From Paulinella micropora (Eukaryota; Cercozoa; Imbricatea; Euglyphida), in assembly GCA_009731375.1 (NCBI GenBank), contig BJOX01000370.1, positions 542,040 through 569,825 on the forward strand: 27,786 nucleotides of DNA, given 5' to 3'. Position 1 is the first letter of the stretch. Each line of letters opens with the position of its first letter. This document shows positions 1 to 9,748 of this stretch, one piece after another. The position numbers and the translations under genes were made by a program. The notes beneath the pieces are model-generated. The model searched no databases, had not been told where the DNA came from, and saw only the letters and a program-made list of their open reading frames with translations.

Positions 1-791
1 TCCTTGGTATCCCGCTGGGAATGGACCAAGGTTCCGAGGGGGGGCTGGGGGGGAATGGGCTTCCGACTGGTCCCCTGGGTCTCGTCGTTCGTCAGCCTAG
101 CGGGCTCAGCGTCGTACTGGGGAGCTGGCGGATCCGGAGGGAGAGGGATGGGTAACGTAGGGGGGCTCTTGGGGGTCCGCTCGATCGACGTCAGGGATCT
201 CCCGACCGCGTTGACTGCCTCCTTTCCCGAATCAGGAGAAGGGACCGTGATTTGGGAAAGGGGGGCGGTATCAGAGGAGAGGGAGAAGGGGCTACTGGTA
301 CGTGGCAATGCCCTGGAGGTCTGCCCCAGGTCGAGGGGATGGGGGGATGTCCGCTGGAGAGGCCGTCACCTCCAGAATCGAAAGGGGCAGGTCAGGGGGG
401 TCCGAAAGCGGAGCAAGGGGCATTGCGAGAGTGGGAGGGTCAGGGTCTGCGGGCCCAGCGGACCGTGGAGCGGTGCTCTCGGAGGAGGACTCCCTTCTGC
501 TGGGACTACCATCCGGGGCGGGGTCCACGGTTGTGGGTGCTGAGGGAGCTGGAAAAGCCTGCCTCTTTTCTGGCGTCTCCTTGGCACGAAGGGTGCCTGC
601 ATGACTCTGCGACGTCAGGGTCTCGGTGGGCCCAAAGGCGTCCCCGGGCTCCGGGGTAACGGTGGGGGGCGAGATCGGAACGTAAGGCGGTGCGGGCGAT
701 GAGGTAGGCATGAGGGGGGAGGTGCCAGCGACCGTGTGCGTGGGGCGTCCCACTGAGGGGCAAGGTGGCCCCATGTGGGGAGAGATAGAGA
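1..791 (-). other. GC-rich flank beyond the protease exon; possible further coding
   Basis: No recognisable domain is present. On the minus strand a frame stays open from 795 to 292 and reads as Pro/Ser/Thr-rich, low-complexity protein, similar in composition to the C-terminal part of the adjoining protease exon, which stops at 792 in another frame. This may be a further exon, a frameshifted continuation, or GC-rich 3' flank. GC-rich DNA gives long chance frames on both strands here, so I do not call a gene. Confidence 0.3.
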
Positions 792-3700
792 TCACAGAAG
801 AGGTACCAGGTGGAAGGGAGGTGAGGGCGGCCTGGAGGGGACAGGGGGGGCGGCAAAAGGTGGTGCGCGATGTGGTGATCCGGAGCTCCCGGAGCCAGGG
901 GCCAGTGGGACAGACCGAGCGGGTGCAGGCTCTCCTCTGCTGGGAAAGTCCTCTTTAGCTGGGGCAATAAACGCGGAATCCAAGGGAGGTGGAGGGGTCG
1001 GACGCTTCTCTGTCTTCCCCTCCGCTTCATCGGGAAAATCCTCCATCTCCTCCTCCAGCAGGTAGTCGAAGAGGTTTATCTGCGCCACCTCGGCTGGAGA
1101 AAGGGTTTCCCACTCCCCTTGCAGCTCGTCGTTCCAGTCAGGATCCGCCGGCGGACGTGGGGGGTGAGTGGCAGCGACTATGTCTCCCATCCGTTGGGAC
1201 ATTTCTGACGTCGGCGACACGCGCTGATCTCCTGTCGGTACGCTGCTGGGCTCCATTGTCTCCGCGATGGACGCCCTTGTCGGATTGACTTCTGGGGGGG
1301 GTGAGAACATCCGTACCCCTGTGTGGTCAGGCGACAACCCCATAGGTGCGAGCAGCTTCGTCTCCGTTGACATCCGGGGGGGGGCAGAGTCCTCCTGGAG
1401 TGCGTAGTTCTTGGCCTCCCGTTGGCCGGGGCCGTCCTCGGCCTGTGCGGGCGAACTCGATACCACTTCTACCTGGGGCTTAATGTCAGAGACCGGGTCC
1501 TCGGCGGGGTCTAGGCATCGGGGCTCCTTACCGGATCTTAGCGACGGTGGGTCCAATCCCGATTCCCAGGGCGCTAGGGAGTCAAGCACAATTATCTCTC
1601 TATCCTGAAGGGTGAAGGATGTCTCCGCCATCCCCACTTCCCGGACTAGGCCAAGGCTCCAGGGGGATCTCTGTTGCCTATCGCGTTCTGGTCTGTCCTG
1701 TGAAGTGTTGCCGAGGTGTAGGCGAAAGGATGTCGCGTCAATTTCTTCGTCATCCGAGCTGGGAGGGCTCCAGTATCCAGCCTGGGAAGCGTCAGAGTAC
1801 AGGGCCGCCTGGGTCAGCCGGAACGTCCGCGATAGGCGAAGGAACAACCGACGTCGAAGAATGGCGGTCTTCGTTTTCCGCGTGCCGTTCAGGCTAGCAA
1901 AAGCCCGGGTCACTTGGGCGTTCCGGGCCTCGAACTCATGGTCAGCCCGTATGTGACGTTCGCGGTTGAGGTGAACATCTCGGTAGGCTGATGGGTCGGT
2001 CACTTCCCAAATGCGTCGTTTTGCGGGAGGTAAAACTTTGTCCCTGCCAGCGCGCCCATCGATAACCTGCATGCGCCATTCTGCATGGCCGCGTTTGACC
2101 TTCCGTGTGAACTCCACAGGTTGATCCGTCGCGGTAGTAGGAGGACTGCTGAGAGATGTCATTTCTGGGTGGACGGTCTGCGCATGCTTGAGTCGCCGGA
2201 AGACGTTTCCACGAAACTCACCCATATCCGGCATCTCTGCTAGGGACAGGGGCGCGTCGGCAGAAAGGCACGAGGGGTTCAGGGCTACTCGTTGCAGGTG
2301 GAAGAGCATGTGCAGGCCACAATCCTGCCCCCCCTCCTGTTTTGGTACAGGGACACAGATGTATCCAGGTAACGGTGAAGTGGAGAGGAATCCCACTCGA
2401 TTAAGGTTCTGATACCATGACGTGAGGATCTGTTTGAGATCGAAGTTGGGGCAGCTCGCTGTGCAGGATGGTAAGGAGTCCAAGAAGAGGACGAGCGGTA
2501 GGTCTCGTGATCCAGACTTAGCCGTTGCAGGCACCGAGCCGACTGCTCTGCCGGGTCCTCTTCGTCGTAGTGATGTAGAAATCACCAGGAGTGCCCAGTG
2601 ACGTTCGCTGATGTTAAGCGGGATGAGAACATGCTCGTACCCCGGGTCGACGGGCTGGTTCTTCAAAGCCATGTACAGGATGTCCTTTCGAGACTCCCCT
2701 TGGGTCCGGACTTTCCAACAGAAATCGGGTCCGATATTAAGGAGACATCGATTGGTACGTGCCTGGACTTCGAGCTCACGTATGAACCAGTGTATCACGT
2801 CGGTGTGAAGCCATCCACCACTCTCCACCTCCTCCACTACTGCCGTCGGCACATGAAAGCTTTCCTCCGTAGCAGTGTCATGAGTCCAGATCGGGCAGAT
2901 GCTGGGTGTTGGCTTGGGAACAGTCGGGGCCTCCAGGGGGGCCAGGGCAGACTTCTTGTTCTGTTTGTGCCGGCGCCGGTACCGACTCGGTGAAGAGGGG
3001 GGGCTGCCTGCCATGTCCACCGATGGGAAGACACTGTTTAGGGCCTTGTGCCAAAGATCTCGGCGTGTCTCCAGATCCATGGAAATGGGACCAGCATGAG
3101 CGGGGCACATATCGTCTGACAGTGGTCGTAGCCAATGGCGCCCTTCTGCGCCACTCTTTGGAAGTTCAACAGGGAGCCGCTTCCATCTTCGGGCGTGAGC
3201 AGTAAGCATGACCCACCCTAGCGGAAAGGCGGAAATGAAGCGGCGCTGAGTCTCAGGGGCCCGGATTTGCTCCAGTAGGGGGACTCGTTTCTGCCGGATG
3301 CCTGGGGCCTCCGGTCGGGCGACGGGGGCCGGGAGACGGGGAGAAGAGCCAGGAGAAGAGCCAGGAGAGGGGGGCAGGGTAATCCACCGGCCCCTTGGGT
3401 GGGGGTGAGGGGTCCATAGGGAAGAGCAGTCGCACGGCTGGTCTGGGCGTAGTATAGGAATCTGCTTCTTTCCCCATGGGCTGGGGAAAGGAGGGTCTGA
3501 GTCCCACACCTCGCCTGTCTGAAAAGGGAGCAGCGCCGTTAGTCCCACTCTGTAGGCCATTCCAGCCCAGCTGGACCCTTTGGGGATCCGTTTTTGGATG
3601 CTAGCCCATGACTTCCCCTCCGGGATAAAGTTGACCTCCTGAAAATTCTTCGAGATAGGCTGCCCCGAGCTGTGCATTCCAACTCCGCCTCTACCAAACC

Positions 3701-4505
3701 GGATGTAGGTGTGGTTGGAGGGATGGGAGCCGAGGATCGCAAACTCTTGGCGGAAATTCTGCCTGCTCTCCTGTAGCTCCTTCCAGGCCGGGAGCGCCTC
3801 GATGGCCCCCGGGGCGGGGGTGTCGCGGTAAGTTGTGGGCGGTTGGATTATGGCCTCACGGGTGCAACGACCACGTAGCCGCTCTTGGGCCTGTTCCCAC
3901 TCCGCACTTTCCGCCGCGATAACCTCCTCGTCGATGGGAGGTGGAGAGAAGGGAATGAAGCGTTCTCCACCTGCCGTCCACTTGTCCCCATGGATGAAGG
4001 TATTTACGCTGTAGGCCGCCACGGCATGTGACAGGAAAGTCACCTGGTAGGAGGCGGCCCATTGTCGACGGTCGGGTCCTCCAGGGAGGAAAGTCTCTGA
4101 ACGGGTGGTGCGTGGAATAGACACCAGCCGGTTGACGGTGCCAAGAGCGTTGAGGGCCTGTCGAACATCGGGTAGACTATCCCCTGGAGAGGTGGGGATG
4201 GCAGATCCATCGTAGAAGATGCTGAATTCCACCGATCTTCGCTCCGCAGGGGCGCCCCGAATACTACCCAAAAGGAGGGCACGTTCTAACTGGAAGAAGG
4301 ATTCGCTCCAGCTGGACGAGCGGGCGACGTAAGCATCCAGCAGGAGTAGAGCCTGGCCCGGTGTCGGGTCAGGGGGGCGAGTTGGCATGGGGGCCTCGTG
4401 GCTGCAGTTGGCATGAAGACGTCGGAACAGGCGGAGATTGGCCCGGCGGTGAGGGGATCGAGCGTCTGCCTGTTCCATTCGTGGCTCCCGGGGGCAAGGG
4501 GCCAT
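792..4505 (-). CDS. Ulp1/SENP-type (C48) cysteine protease domain protein, large last exon
   Basis: This 1237-codon open frame carries a C48-family cysteine protease domain, the fold of SUMO/NEDD8-specific proteases, also common in transposon-borne genes. Counting from the ATG at 4505, a WLHTDVIHWFI segment (about 565-575) matches the substrate-binding start of the domain. The catalytic His is H636 (RHWALLVI), the Asp is D676 (LFLDSL), and Q723 and C729 lie in QEGGQDCGLH. All four expected residues are present with family spacing (Gln six before Cys). Residues 1-550 are not recognised, and 780-1237 are rich in Pro, Ser and acidic residues and probably disordered. If spliced to the upstream exon (4597-4955), the exon would begin at 4469 after an AG, phase 0, in the same frame; otherwise the ATG at 4505 could start a separate protein. 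Seen: the motifs. Inferred: active protease and gene structure. Substrate unknown. Confidence 0.8.
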   Translation of the reverse strand: MAPCPREPRMEQADARSPHRRANLRLFRRLHANCSHEAPMPTRPPDPTPGQALLLLDAYVARSSSWSESFFQLERALLLGSIRGAPAERRSVEFSIFYDGSAIPTSPGDSLPDVRQALNALGTVNRLVSIPRTTRSETFLPGGPDRRQWAASYQVTFLSHAVAAYSVNTFIHGDKWTAGGERFIPFSPPPIDEEVIAAESAEWEQAQERLRGRCTREAIIQPPTTYRDTPAPGAIEALPAWKELQESRQNFRQEFAILGSHPSNHTYIRFGRGGVGMHSSGQPISKNFQEVNFIPEGKSWASIQKRIPKGSSWAGMAYRVGLTALLPFQTGEVWDSDPPFPSPWGKKQIPILRPDQPCDCSSLWTPHPHPRGRWITLPPSPGSSPGSSPRLPAPVARPEAPGIRQKRVPLLEQIRAPETQRRFISAFPLGWVMLTAHARRWKRLPVELPKSGAEGRHWLRPLSDDMCPAHAGPISMDLETRRDLWHKALNSVFPSVDMAGSPPSSPSRYRRRHKQNKKSALAPLEAPTVPKPTPSICPIWTHDTATEESFHVPTAVVEEVESGGWLHTDVIHWFIRELEVQARTNRCLLNIGPDFCWKVRTQGESRKDILYMALKNQPVDPGYEHVLIPLNISERHWALLVISTSLRRRGPGRAVGSVPATAKSGSRDLPLVLFLDSLPSCTASCPNFDLKQILTSWYQNLNRVGFLSTSPLPGYICVPVPKQEGGQDCGLHMLFHLQRVALNPSCLSADAPLSLAEMPDMGEFRGNVFRRLKHAQTVHPEMTSLSSPPTTATDQPVEFTRKVKRGHAEWRMQVIDGRAGRDKVLPPAKRRIWEVTDPSAYRDVHLNRERHIRADHEFEARNAQVTRAFASLNGTRKTKTAILRRRLFLRLSRTFRLTQAALYSDASQAGYWSPPSSDDEEIDATSFRLHLGNTSQDRPERDRQQRSPWSLGLVREVGMAETSFTLQDREIIVLDSLAPWESGLDPPSLRSGKEPRCLDPAEDPVSDIKPQVEVVSSSPAQAEDGPGQREAKNYALQEDSAPPRMSTETKLLAPMGLSPDHTGVRMFSPPPEVNPTRASIAETMEPSSVPTGDQRVSPTSEMSQRMGDIVAATHPPRPPADPDWNDELQGEWETLSPAEVAQINLFDYLLEEEMEDFPDEAEGKTEKRPTPPPPLDSAFIAPAKEDFPSRGEPAPARSVPLAPGSGSSGSPHRAPPFAAPPVPSRPPSPPFHLVPLL

Positions 4506-4596
4506 TCCCAGTGAAGGAGTTTGCAGATCAACCGTTGGTCAAAGATCAGGATCGAGGGTGGGAGGAGTCGGCGGTTTGGTGGTCCGCAAACAGTAC

Positions 4597-4955
4597 CATG
4601 CGTATAGGTCTCGGGAACCCGCAGGGACATGAGGGCGCAGAGATCAAGTCGGGTGGGGGCCGCAGGGTGGGAGAATCGGAGTCAGAAGAAGATTCTTTGC
4701 TGGAGGAGCTGGACTCTGAATCGCTACTAGAGGAGCCTTGGTCTGCATCTTTGCTCTTGCGCTGCTCCCTCTGCAGCTTCTGCAACTTCGCGATTCTTAA
4801 CTTTACATATTTGAATCGGGCCTTCAACTGCTGCGCAAAGAGGCGTGGTCCGACAAGCATGAAATGCTGGCTCAGGACAGTGTGGATCAGGTTGTAGTCT
4901 CTCGCAGCCGGGGAATTGGGGTTCTTCTTCCCCTCCCTAAACCAGTCGGCGAATG
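4597..4955 (-). CDS. proposed exon 6 of the protease gene
   Basis: The exon begins after CTCTACAG and ends ATG|GTAC, giving phase 1 in and phase 0 out. It encodes an alpha-helical, Arg/Lys/Gln-rich segment followed by a Ser/Asp/Glu-rich acidic tract resembling casein-kinase-type phosphorylation clusters. Joining it to 4469 by a 127-nt intron keeps the frame of the protease exon. The same frame otherwise runs on to a stop at 4546. No known domain is recognised. The upstream junction to 5634 also matches in phase. Confidence 0.5.
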
Positions 4956-4982
4956 CTGTAGAGAAAGCAAAGAGTTTTGTTA

Positions 4983-5545
4983 GACTGCAATAATGATAGC
5001 AATATAAATATTGCAGAATATCAATACTAATTTTGCAAAATATCAATATAAATATTGGAACCTATCAATACAAATATTGAAACATAGCAATATAAATATT
5101 GCACAATATCAATATAAATATCAATACAAGTATTGCACAATGTTAATAAAAATATTGCAAAGTATCAATACAAACATTGAAACATAGCAATACAAATATT
5201 GCCAAATATCAATACGAATATTGAATAATATTAATACAAATATTGCACAATGTCAATATACATATTGCAAACTATCAATACAAACATTGGAACATAGCAA
5301 TATAAATATTGCAAAATATCAGTACAAATATTGCACAAATCTTAATATAAATATTGCAAAGTATCAATACAAACATTGAAACACAGCAATACAAATATTG
5401 CAAAATATCAATATGAATATTGCAGAATATCAATACAAATAGTGCACAATGTCAATATACATATTGCAAACTATCGATGCAAACATTGAAACATAGCAAT
5501 ATAAATATTGCAAAATATCAGTACGAATATTGCAAACATTCAACT
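4983..5545. repeat. AT-rich CAATAT/ATATTG interspersed repeat in an intron
   Basis: Dozens of loosely periodic copies of AATATTGCA and ATCAATA separated by short spacers fill the proposed intron between exons 5 and 6 of the protease gene. Copies are degenerate relative to the cleaner palindromic arrays at 7215-7640. The open frames across it encode only Asn/Ile-rich peptides and are not genes. Confidence 0.85.
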
Positions 5546-5548
5546 TTT

Positions 5549-5550
5549 TG

Positions 5551-5598
<48 letters not shown>
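5549..5598. repeat. (TA)n microsatellite
   Basis: About 25 uninterrupted TA units sit at the 5' end of the proposed intron downstream of exon 5. Confidence 0.95.
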
Positions 5599-5600
<2 letters not shown>

Positions 5601-5633
5601 GTTACTGCCCCTCCGCGTGCCGGGTCTTGATAC

Positions 5634-5876
5634 TGCCCTGGTGGCACTTCTTAATAAACGGCGGGATGTTGGGCAACATATCTTGTTGCGAGTGACCAGG
5701 AAGGAGTTCCAGCATGAATAGGTCCTGGGACCACACGTTGAAATCGATTTGCTCCCAGAATTTCTCAAAGTTGATGTTATTTCCCCATTTGACGGTTCCA
5801 AAAATGTCCACCCTGGCGAACACACCCTTGTTAATCAGCGTGTCGTAGAAGCCTGCGAAAGCCATCAAGGATTTGA
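5634..5876 (-). CDS. proposed exon 5 of the protease gene
   Basis: It begins after TTCCTGTAG in phase 1, matching the end of exon 4, and can end at a GTATC donor in phase 1 that joins exon 6 in frame. The coding frame runs on to a TAA near 5604, so an alternative donor at 5605 exists but would break the frame of exon 6. It encodes about 80 residues rich in aromatic and acidic positions and compositionally ordinary, including the segments GVFARVDIFG and FEKFWEQIDF. The family is not recognised. Confidence 0.5.
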
Positions 5877-5924
5877 CTACAGGAAAAATAAACATCATTT
5901 GTATAAACATAAGTATTGACAACA

Positions 5925-6345
5925 TGTAATATGTATATTGCTTGCAATCGCAATATTTATATTGCTTTTTGGCAATATTAATATTGCATAAATTTCAATA
6001 CTTATATTGCTTTTTTGCAATATTAAGATTGCATAAGTTTCAATAGTTATATTGCTTTTTGCAATATTATTATTGCATAAATATCAATATTTATATTGTT
6101 TTTTGGCAATATTAATATTGCAAAAAGCAATATAAATATTGAAATTGATGCAATATTAATATTGCAACAAAGCAATATAGATATTGCCATTAAGGCAATA
6201 TTAATATTGCAAAAAAGCAATGTAAATATTGAAACTAATGCAATATTGATATTGAAAAAAAAGCAATATAAAGATTGACATTTACGCAATATTAATATTG
6301 CAACAAAGCAATATTAATAATGCAAAAAAGCAATGTAATTATGGA
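5925..6345. repeat. palindromic CAATATTAATATTG repeats in an intron
   Basis: Tandem blocks of AT-rich palindromes spaced by roughly 10-25 nt of T-rich or A-rich linker. They fill the proposed intron between exons 4 and 5. Confidence 0.85.
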
Positions 6346-6373
6346 TTTATTTATTTATTTATTTTTAAATTAC

Positions 6374-6631
6374 CGACTAGGTCGATTGGAGCTCGGTGTA
6401 CGGCGTTCTCATAAAAGGCTTCCACGTTATCCATGAGCATTTTGTGGAACTTCTCCTTGATGATTTCACGTTCGTCTTCTTCCTTTGATCTCGACATGCA
6501 AAGAGCAAATCCTTCTGTCTGCTTGACGATCTCTTCAGAGTCCCGGGAAGAAATCTCTCGTACATAGACTATCTTGTATCGACCGGTCTCATCGAAGGCG
6601 TACTTTCCTTCGAACTCTTCTGCAGGTGCAG
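6374..6631 (-). CDS. proposed exon 4 of the protease gene
   Basis: The exon starts after CTCTCCAG in phase 1 and ends GTCG|GTAATT in phase 1; both junctions join neighbours in frame. It encodes about 86 charged, probably helical residues (for example KIVYVREISSRDSEEIVKQ) with no domain I recognise. The upstream intron is a pure (CT)n-type tract. Confidence 0.55.
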
Positions 6632-6880
<249 letters not shown>

Positions 6881-7156
6881 CTTGTGGAGGGGTGCTGAGA
6901 AGAGATGAAATTGCGGCTGCGGCGGCCGCTTCTTCTTTGATCCACGCCTTGGGACACCATGTCTGCTCAACGACCCAGCTGAGAGCTAGTTTCCTCTGTA
7001 GCCAGGGTCCTTGCACTTGGTCTTCAGCACGGCTAAGCTTTGTTCCGGTATGTCATGCAGCAGGAAGGGTCGATTTATCGTCGCCAGCCTCCAGGTAAAC
7101 AAATCTAAATGCGCACGCCGGTCGTTGTCATCCAGCGTGTTGTTCTTAATAGCTTG
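6881..7156 (-). CDS. proposed exon 3 of the protease gene, with a frame change
   Basis: Two overlapping frames look coding. The upstream one (7156 to a TAG at 6986-6988) includes a DLFTWRLATINRPFLLHDIP segment. The downstream one (open from 7052) includes LALSWVVEQTWCPKAW and continues in phase into exon 4. The shift must fall in 6989-7052. It could be a single-base indel, an assembly error, or an unrecognised very short intron. The start after GGAG at 7157 is chosen because it matches the phase of exon 2. Function unknown. Confidence 0.45.
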
Positions 7157-7214
7157 CTCCAGCACGTATTACAAAAGCCAGGTGGTACAGGATCTAACAT
7201 ACAAAAAAAAACTA

Positions 7215-7640
7215 AATTTCAATATTAATATTGTTTTTCTGCAATATTAATATTGCATACATGCCAATATTAAGATTGCTTTTTTGCAATATTAATATTG
7301 CATACATTTCAATATTAATATTGCTTTCCTGCAATATTAATATTGCATACATTTCAATATTAATATTGCTTTTGTGCAATATTAATATTGCATACATTTA
7401 AATATTAATATTGCTTTTCTGTAATATTAATATTGCATACATTTCAATATTAATATTGCTTTTTTGCAATATAAATACTGCATATATTTCAATATTAATA
7501 TTGATCTTTTGCAATATTAATATTGCATACATTTCAATATTAATATTGCTTTTGTGCAATATTAATATTGCATACATTTCAATATTAATATTGCTTTTGT
7601 GCATATAAAATATTACCAAATGTCAATATAAATATTCATT
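7215..7640. repeat. tandem palindromic minisatellite in an intron
   Basis: This is the cleanest array of the family. The perfect 16-bp palindrome GCAATATTAATATTGC alternates with spacers CATACATTT and CTTTTNT, a period of about 45 bp, roughly nine periods. Both strands give long Ile/Asn-rich open frames that I reject as genes. It fills the proposed intron between exons 2 and 3. Confidence 0.9.
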
Positions 7641-7643
7641 TAC

Positions 7644-8029
7644 CTCAGACTTGGATGCTTCCAATGCCACCTTCAACTTAGCTTCCGAAGGTGGGATCTC
7701 GTTCACTTCCGAGTCCAACGCGCCCTGCGCCCACGCGATGGCTTCGGACCCAAAATCCTCCAGCGTGGGACTGTTTTCCTCTGTAGGTTTTCTGGGATAC
7801 AGCGGGAGCATTTCGAACAAGTTATCTACCTTCGAATCCCTAACCTCCGCTGCAGTGGTTGCAGCGGATGAGGATGAAGAGGATGAGGAGGAAGAGGATG
7901 AGGGGGAAGAGGATGAGGAGGAAGAGGATGAGGAGGAAGAGGATGAGGAGGAAGAAGTGGCCGGCGAGGACTCGGGTTCCGGACCCCCAGGGGTGACCTC
8001 CGAGGCCACACTGTCATCAGCGCCTTGAC
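7644..8029 (-). CDS. proposed exon 2 of the protease gene, poly-Ser tract
   Basis: The exon begins after TTCTATAG (phase 1, matching exon 1) and ends GAG|GTAAATG in phase 0, a good donor. It encodes a run of about 35 Ser/Pro residues from the TCC/TCT repeat at about 7868-7954, then about 65 ordinary residues including LFEMLPLYPRKP and DFGSEAIAWAQGAL. The repeat is probably a coding microsatellite and a likely length polymorphism. No domain is recognised. Confidence 0.55.
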
Positions 8030-8076
8030 CTATAGAATGAATTTAAATTGTCAAAGAATGAATGAGCTCGAGGAAG

Positions 8077-8078
<2 letters not shown>

Positions 8079-8120
<42 letters not shown>

Positions 8121-8168
8121 TACGCAAACGGTTTAACCGATGCAACAACAACAACAACAACAACAACA
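8079..8168. repeat. (CAA)n microsatellites
   Basis: Two runs of AAC/CAA triplets separated by about 20 unique bases lie in the first intron of the protease gene. A near copy of the same arrangement, including the ATTACGCAAAC linker, recurs at 8786-8868. Confidence 0.9.
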
Positions 8169-8169
8169 A

Positions 8170-8600
8170 ACAATATTTATATTTGATATTTGGCAATATT
8201 GATATTGATGTTTGACATTATTAGATATTTATATTGATATTTATATTGATATTTGGCAATATTTATGTTGATATTTGGCAATATCTATATTAATATCTAG
8301 CAATATGTATATTGCTATCTATAAATATTTATATTGAAAATATTTTGATACATAGCAATATTTATATTGATGTTTGGCAATATTTATATTGATATATTGC
8401 AATATTTATAGTGATATGTTGCAATATCTATATTGATATATTGCAATATTTATATTGACATGTTGCAATATTCATATTGATATGTTGCAATATTTATGTT
8501 GATATGTTGCAATATTTATATTGATATTTAGCAATATGTATATTGATATTTAGCAGTATGTATATTGATATGTTGCAATATTTATATTGATATGAAGCAC
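8170..8600. repeat. CAATAT/ATATTG repeat array
   Basis: The motif GCAATATTTATATTGATAT recurs about every 25-30 bp with small changes. It is part of the same AT-rich family as the arrays at 7215 and 10608, here with weaker palindromy. Confidence 0.85.
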
Positions 8601-8699
8601 CTTACTACTCAAAACCCCGAGTCACGAGAGTGGGTGGTTCATTTTCTTGTGCCATTTTTGGCAAGTTTGGTCGTAGTTCACAGAGAAACAATCTCCCGT

Positions 8700-8700
<1 letters not shown>

Positions 8701-8732
<32 letters not shown>

Positions 8733-8740
8733 TCGAGACA

Positions 8741-8780
<40 letters not shown>

Positions 8781-8785
8781 GGAAG

Positions 8786-8817
<32 letters not shown>

Positions 8818-8830
8818 TACGCAAACCGAT

Positions 8831-8867
<37 letters not shown>

Positions 8868-8941
8868 ACAAAAAACGTCTATTTCTGATTTGTTAATATT
8901 TATATTGATATTTGGCAATATTGATATTGATATTTGACATT

Positions 8942-8987
<46 letters not shown>

Positions 8988-9002
8988 AGGGAGGGAGGGA
9001 GG

Positions 9003-9035
<33 letters not shown>

Positions 9036-9045
9036 NNNNNNNNNN

Positions 9046-9094
<49 letters not shown>

Positions 9095-9165
9095 GGAGGG
9101 AGGGAGAGAGAAAGAGAGAAAGAGAGAATTCGAAAGAGAGAGAGAGCGCGAGAGGTATAACGTAT
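8701..9165. repeat. (GA)n, (GT)n, (CAA)n and (GGGA)n microsatellite cluster
   Basis: Successive blocks are GA, GT, GA, CAA (twice), a short ATATTG block at 8893-8940, then GA and GGGA repeats interrupted by ten Ns. All lie in the first intron of the proposed protease gene. Confidence 0.95.
9036..9045. other. assembly gap (10 N)
   Basis: Ten ambiguous bases lie inside a GA repeat, so the true repeat length here is unknown. Confidence 1.
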
Positions 9166-9185
9166 AATATTATATACATACGTAC

Positions 9186-9252
9186 CCGGGGTCACCGCGG
9201 CGGCCCTTGCACTCTGGGACGCATGTGTGTTTGTTCGATTGCGAGGAGGCAT
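9186..9252 (-). CDS. proposed first exon of the protease gene
   Basis: ATG at 9250-9252 opens a 22-codon frame (MPPRNRTNTHASQSARAA and onward) ending CCCCGG|GTACGTATG, a strong donor. One extra base plus two from exon 2 complete a Gly codon, so the splice keeps frame across an intron of about 1.16 kb. Upstream on the same strand are TATAAATAG (9255-9263) and a TATATATA run (9276-9289). The peptide is basic and short; I see no clear signal peptide. Confidence 0.5.
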
Positions 9253-9748
9253 TGCTATTTATAGATTTTTACGACCTATATATATATAGTAAATGTATGG
9301 ATTCCGAATTCGAAATCCGTTATTAGATAAAGTCACGTAGGTCGTAGAAAGCTATAATACGTATACAAGGAACAAAAAAGTTATCATTCCGTAGGTATGG
9401 AAAATAATTCTATATCTACGGAAGCATACAAGCATGACTTACTTGCAATTGCAGTCGAAAATTGACACGGAGTGACACGGTCAAGATGGCGTTTTTTTTG
9501 GAGCAATCAAGGTCAAGAGGGACACCTCTCAAGACTTTTTTGAACCGTCGAAAAGCATTGTGCAAAAACTACTCAGTGCGGTCCAGAGTAGCAAAAATTT
9601 CACGTGCTGTCCGGACTACCGAAAATTAGACAATTAGCCGGGAAGTTGCTTAAAGGCGTCTCTCATGGATCGAACATCCAGGTTGTCTACGCAAAGCCTC
9701 TGCCCTTGCAAGAAATGCAAGGACCAAAAACGCAAATCATACAGCACT
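9253..9748. other. intergenic spacer upstream of the protease gene
   Basis: About 500 bp of non-repetitive sequence of mixed composition separates the proposed protease-gene start from the CTT tract. TATA-like sequences occur near 9255-9289 on the minus strand. I see no convincing coding region. Confidence 0.5.

Noticed and set aside
4-659. Plus-strand frames in the first 700 bp
   Set aside because: Gly/Arg/Trp-rich composition typical of antisense frames in GC-rich coding DNA; no domain.
7212-7619. Ile/Asn-rich frames with a repeating MYAILIL-type peptide on both strands
   Set aside because: They arise from the palindromic AT-rich minisatellite, which reads almost the same on both strands.
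7215-7640. CRISPR-like regular array of palindromic repeats
   Set aside because: Spacers are not unique: only two short spacer types alternate, unit length is too short, and no cas genes occur; the context is intronic.
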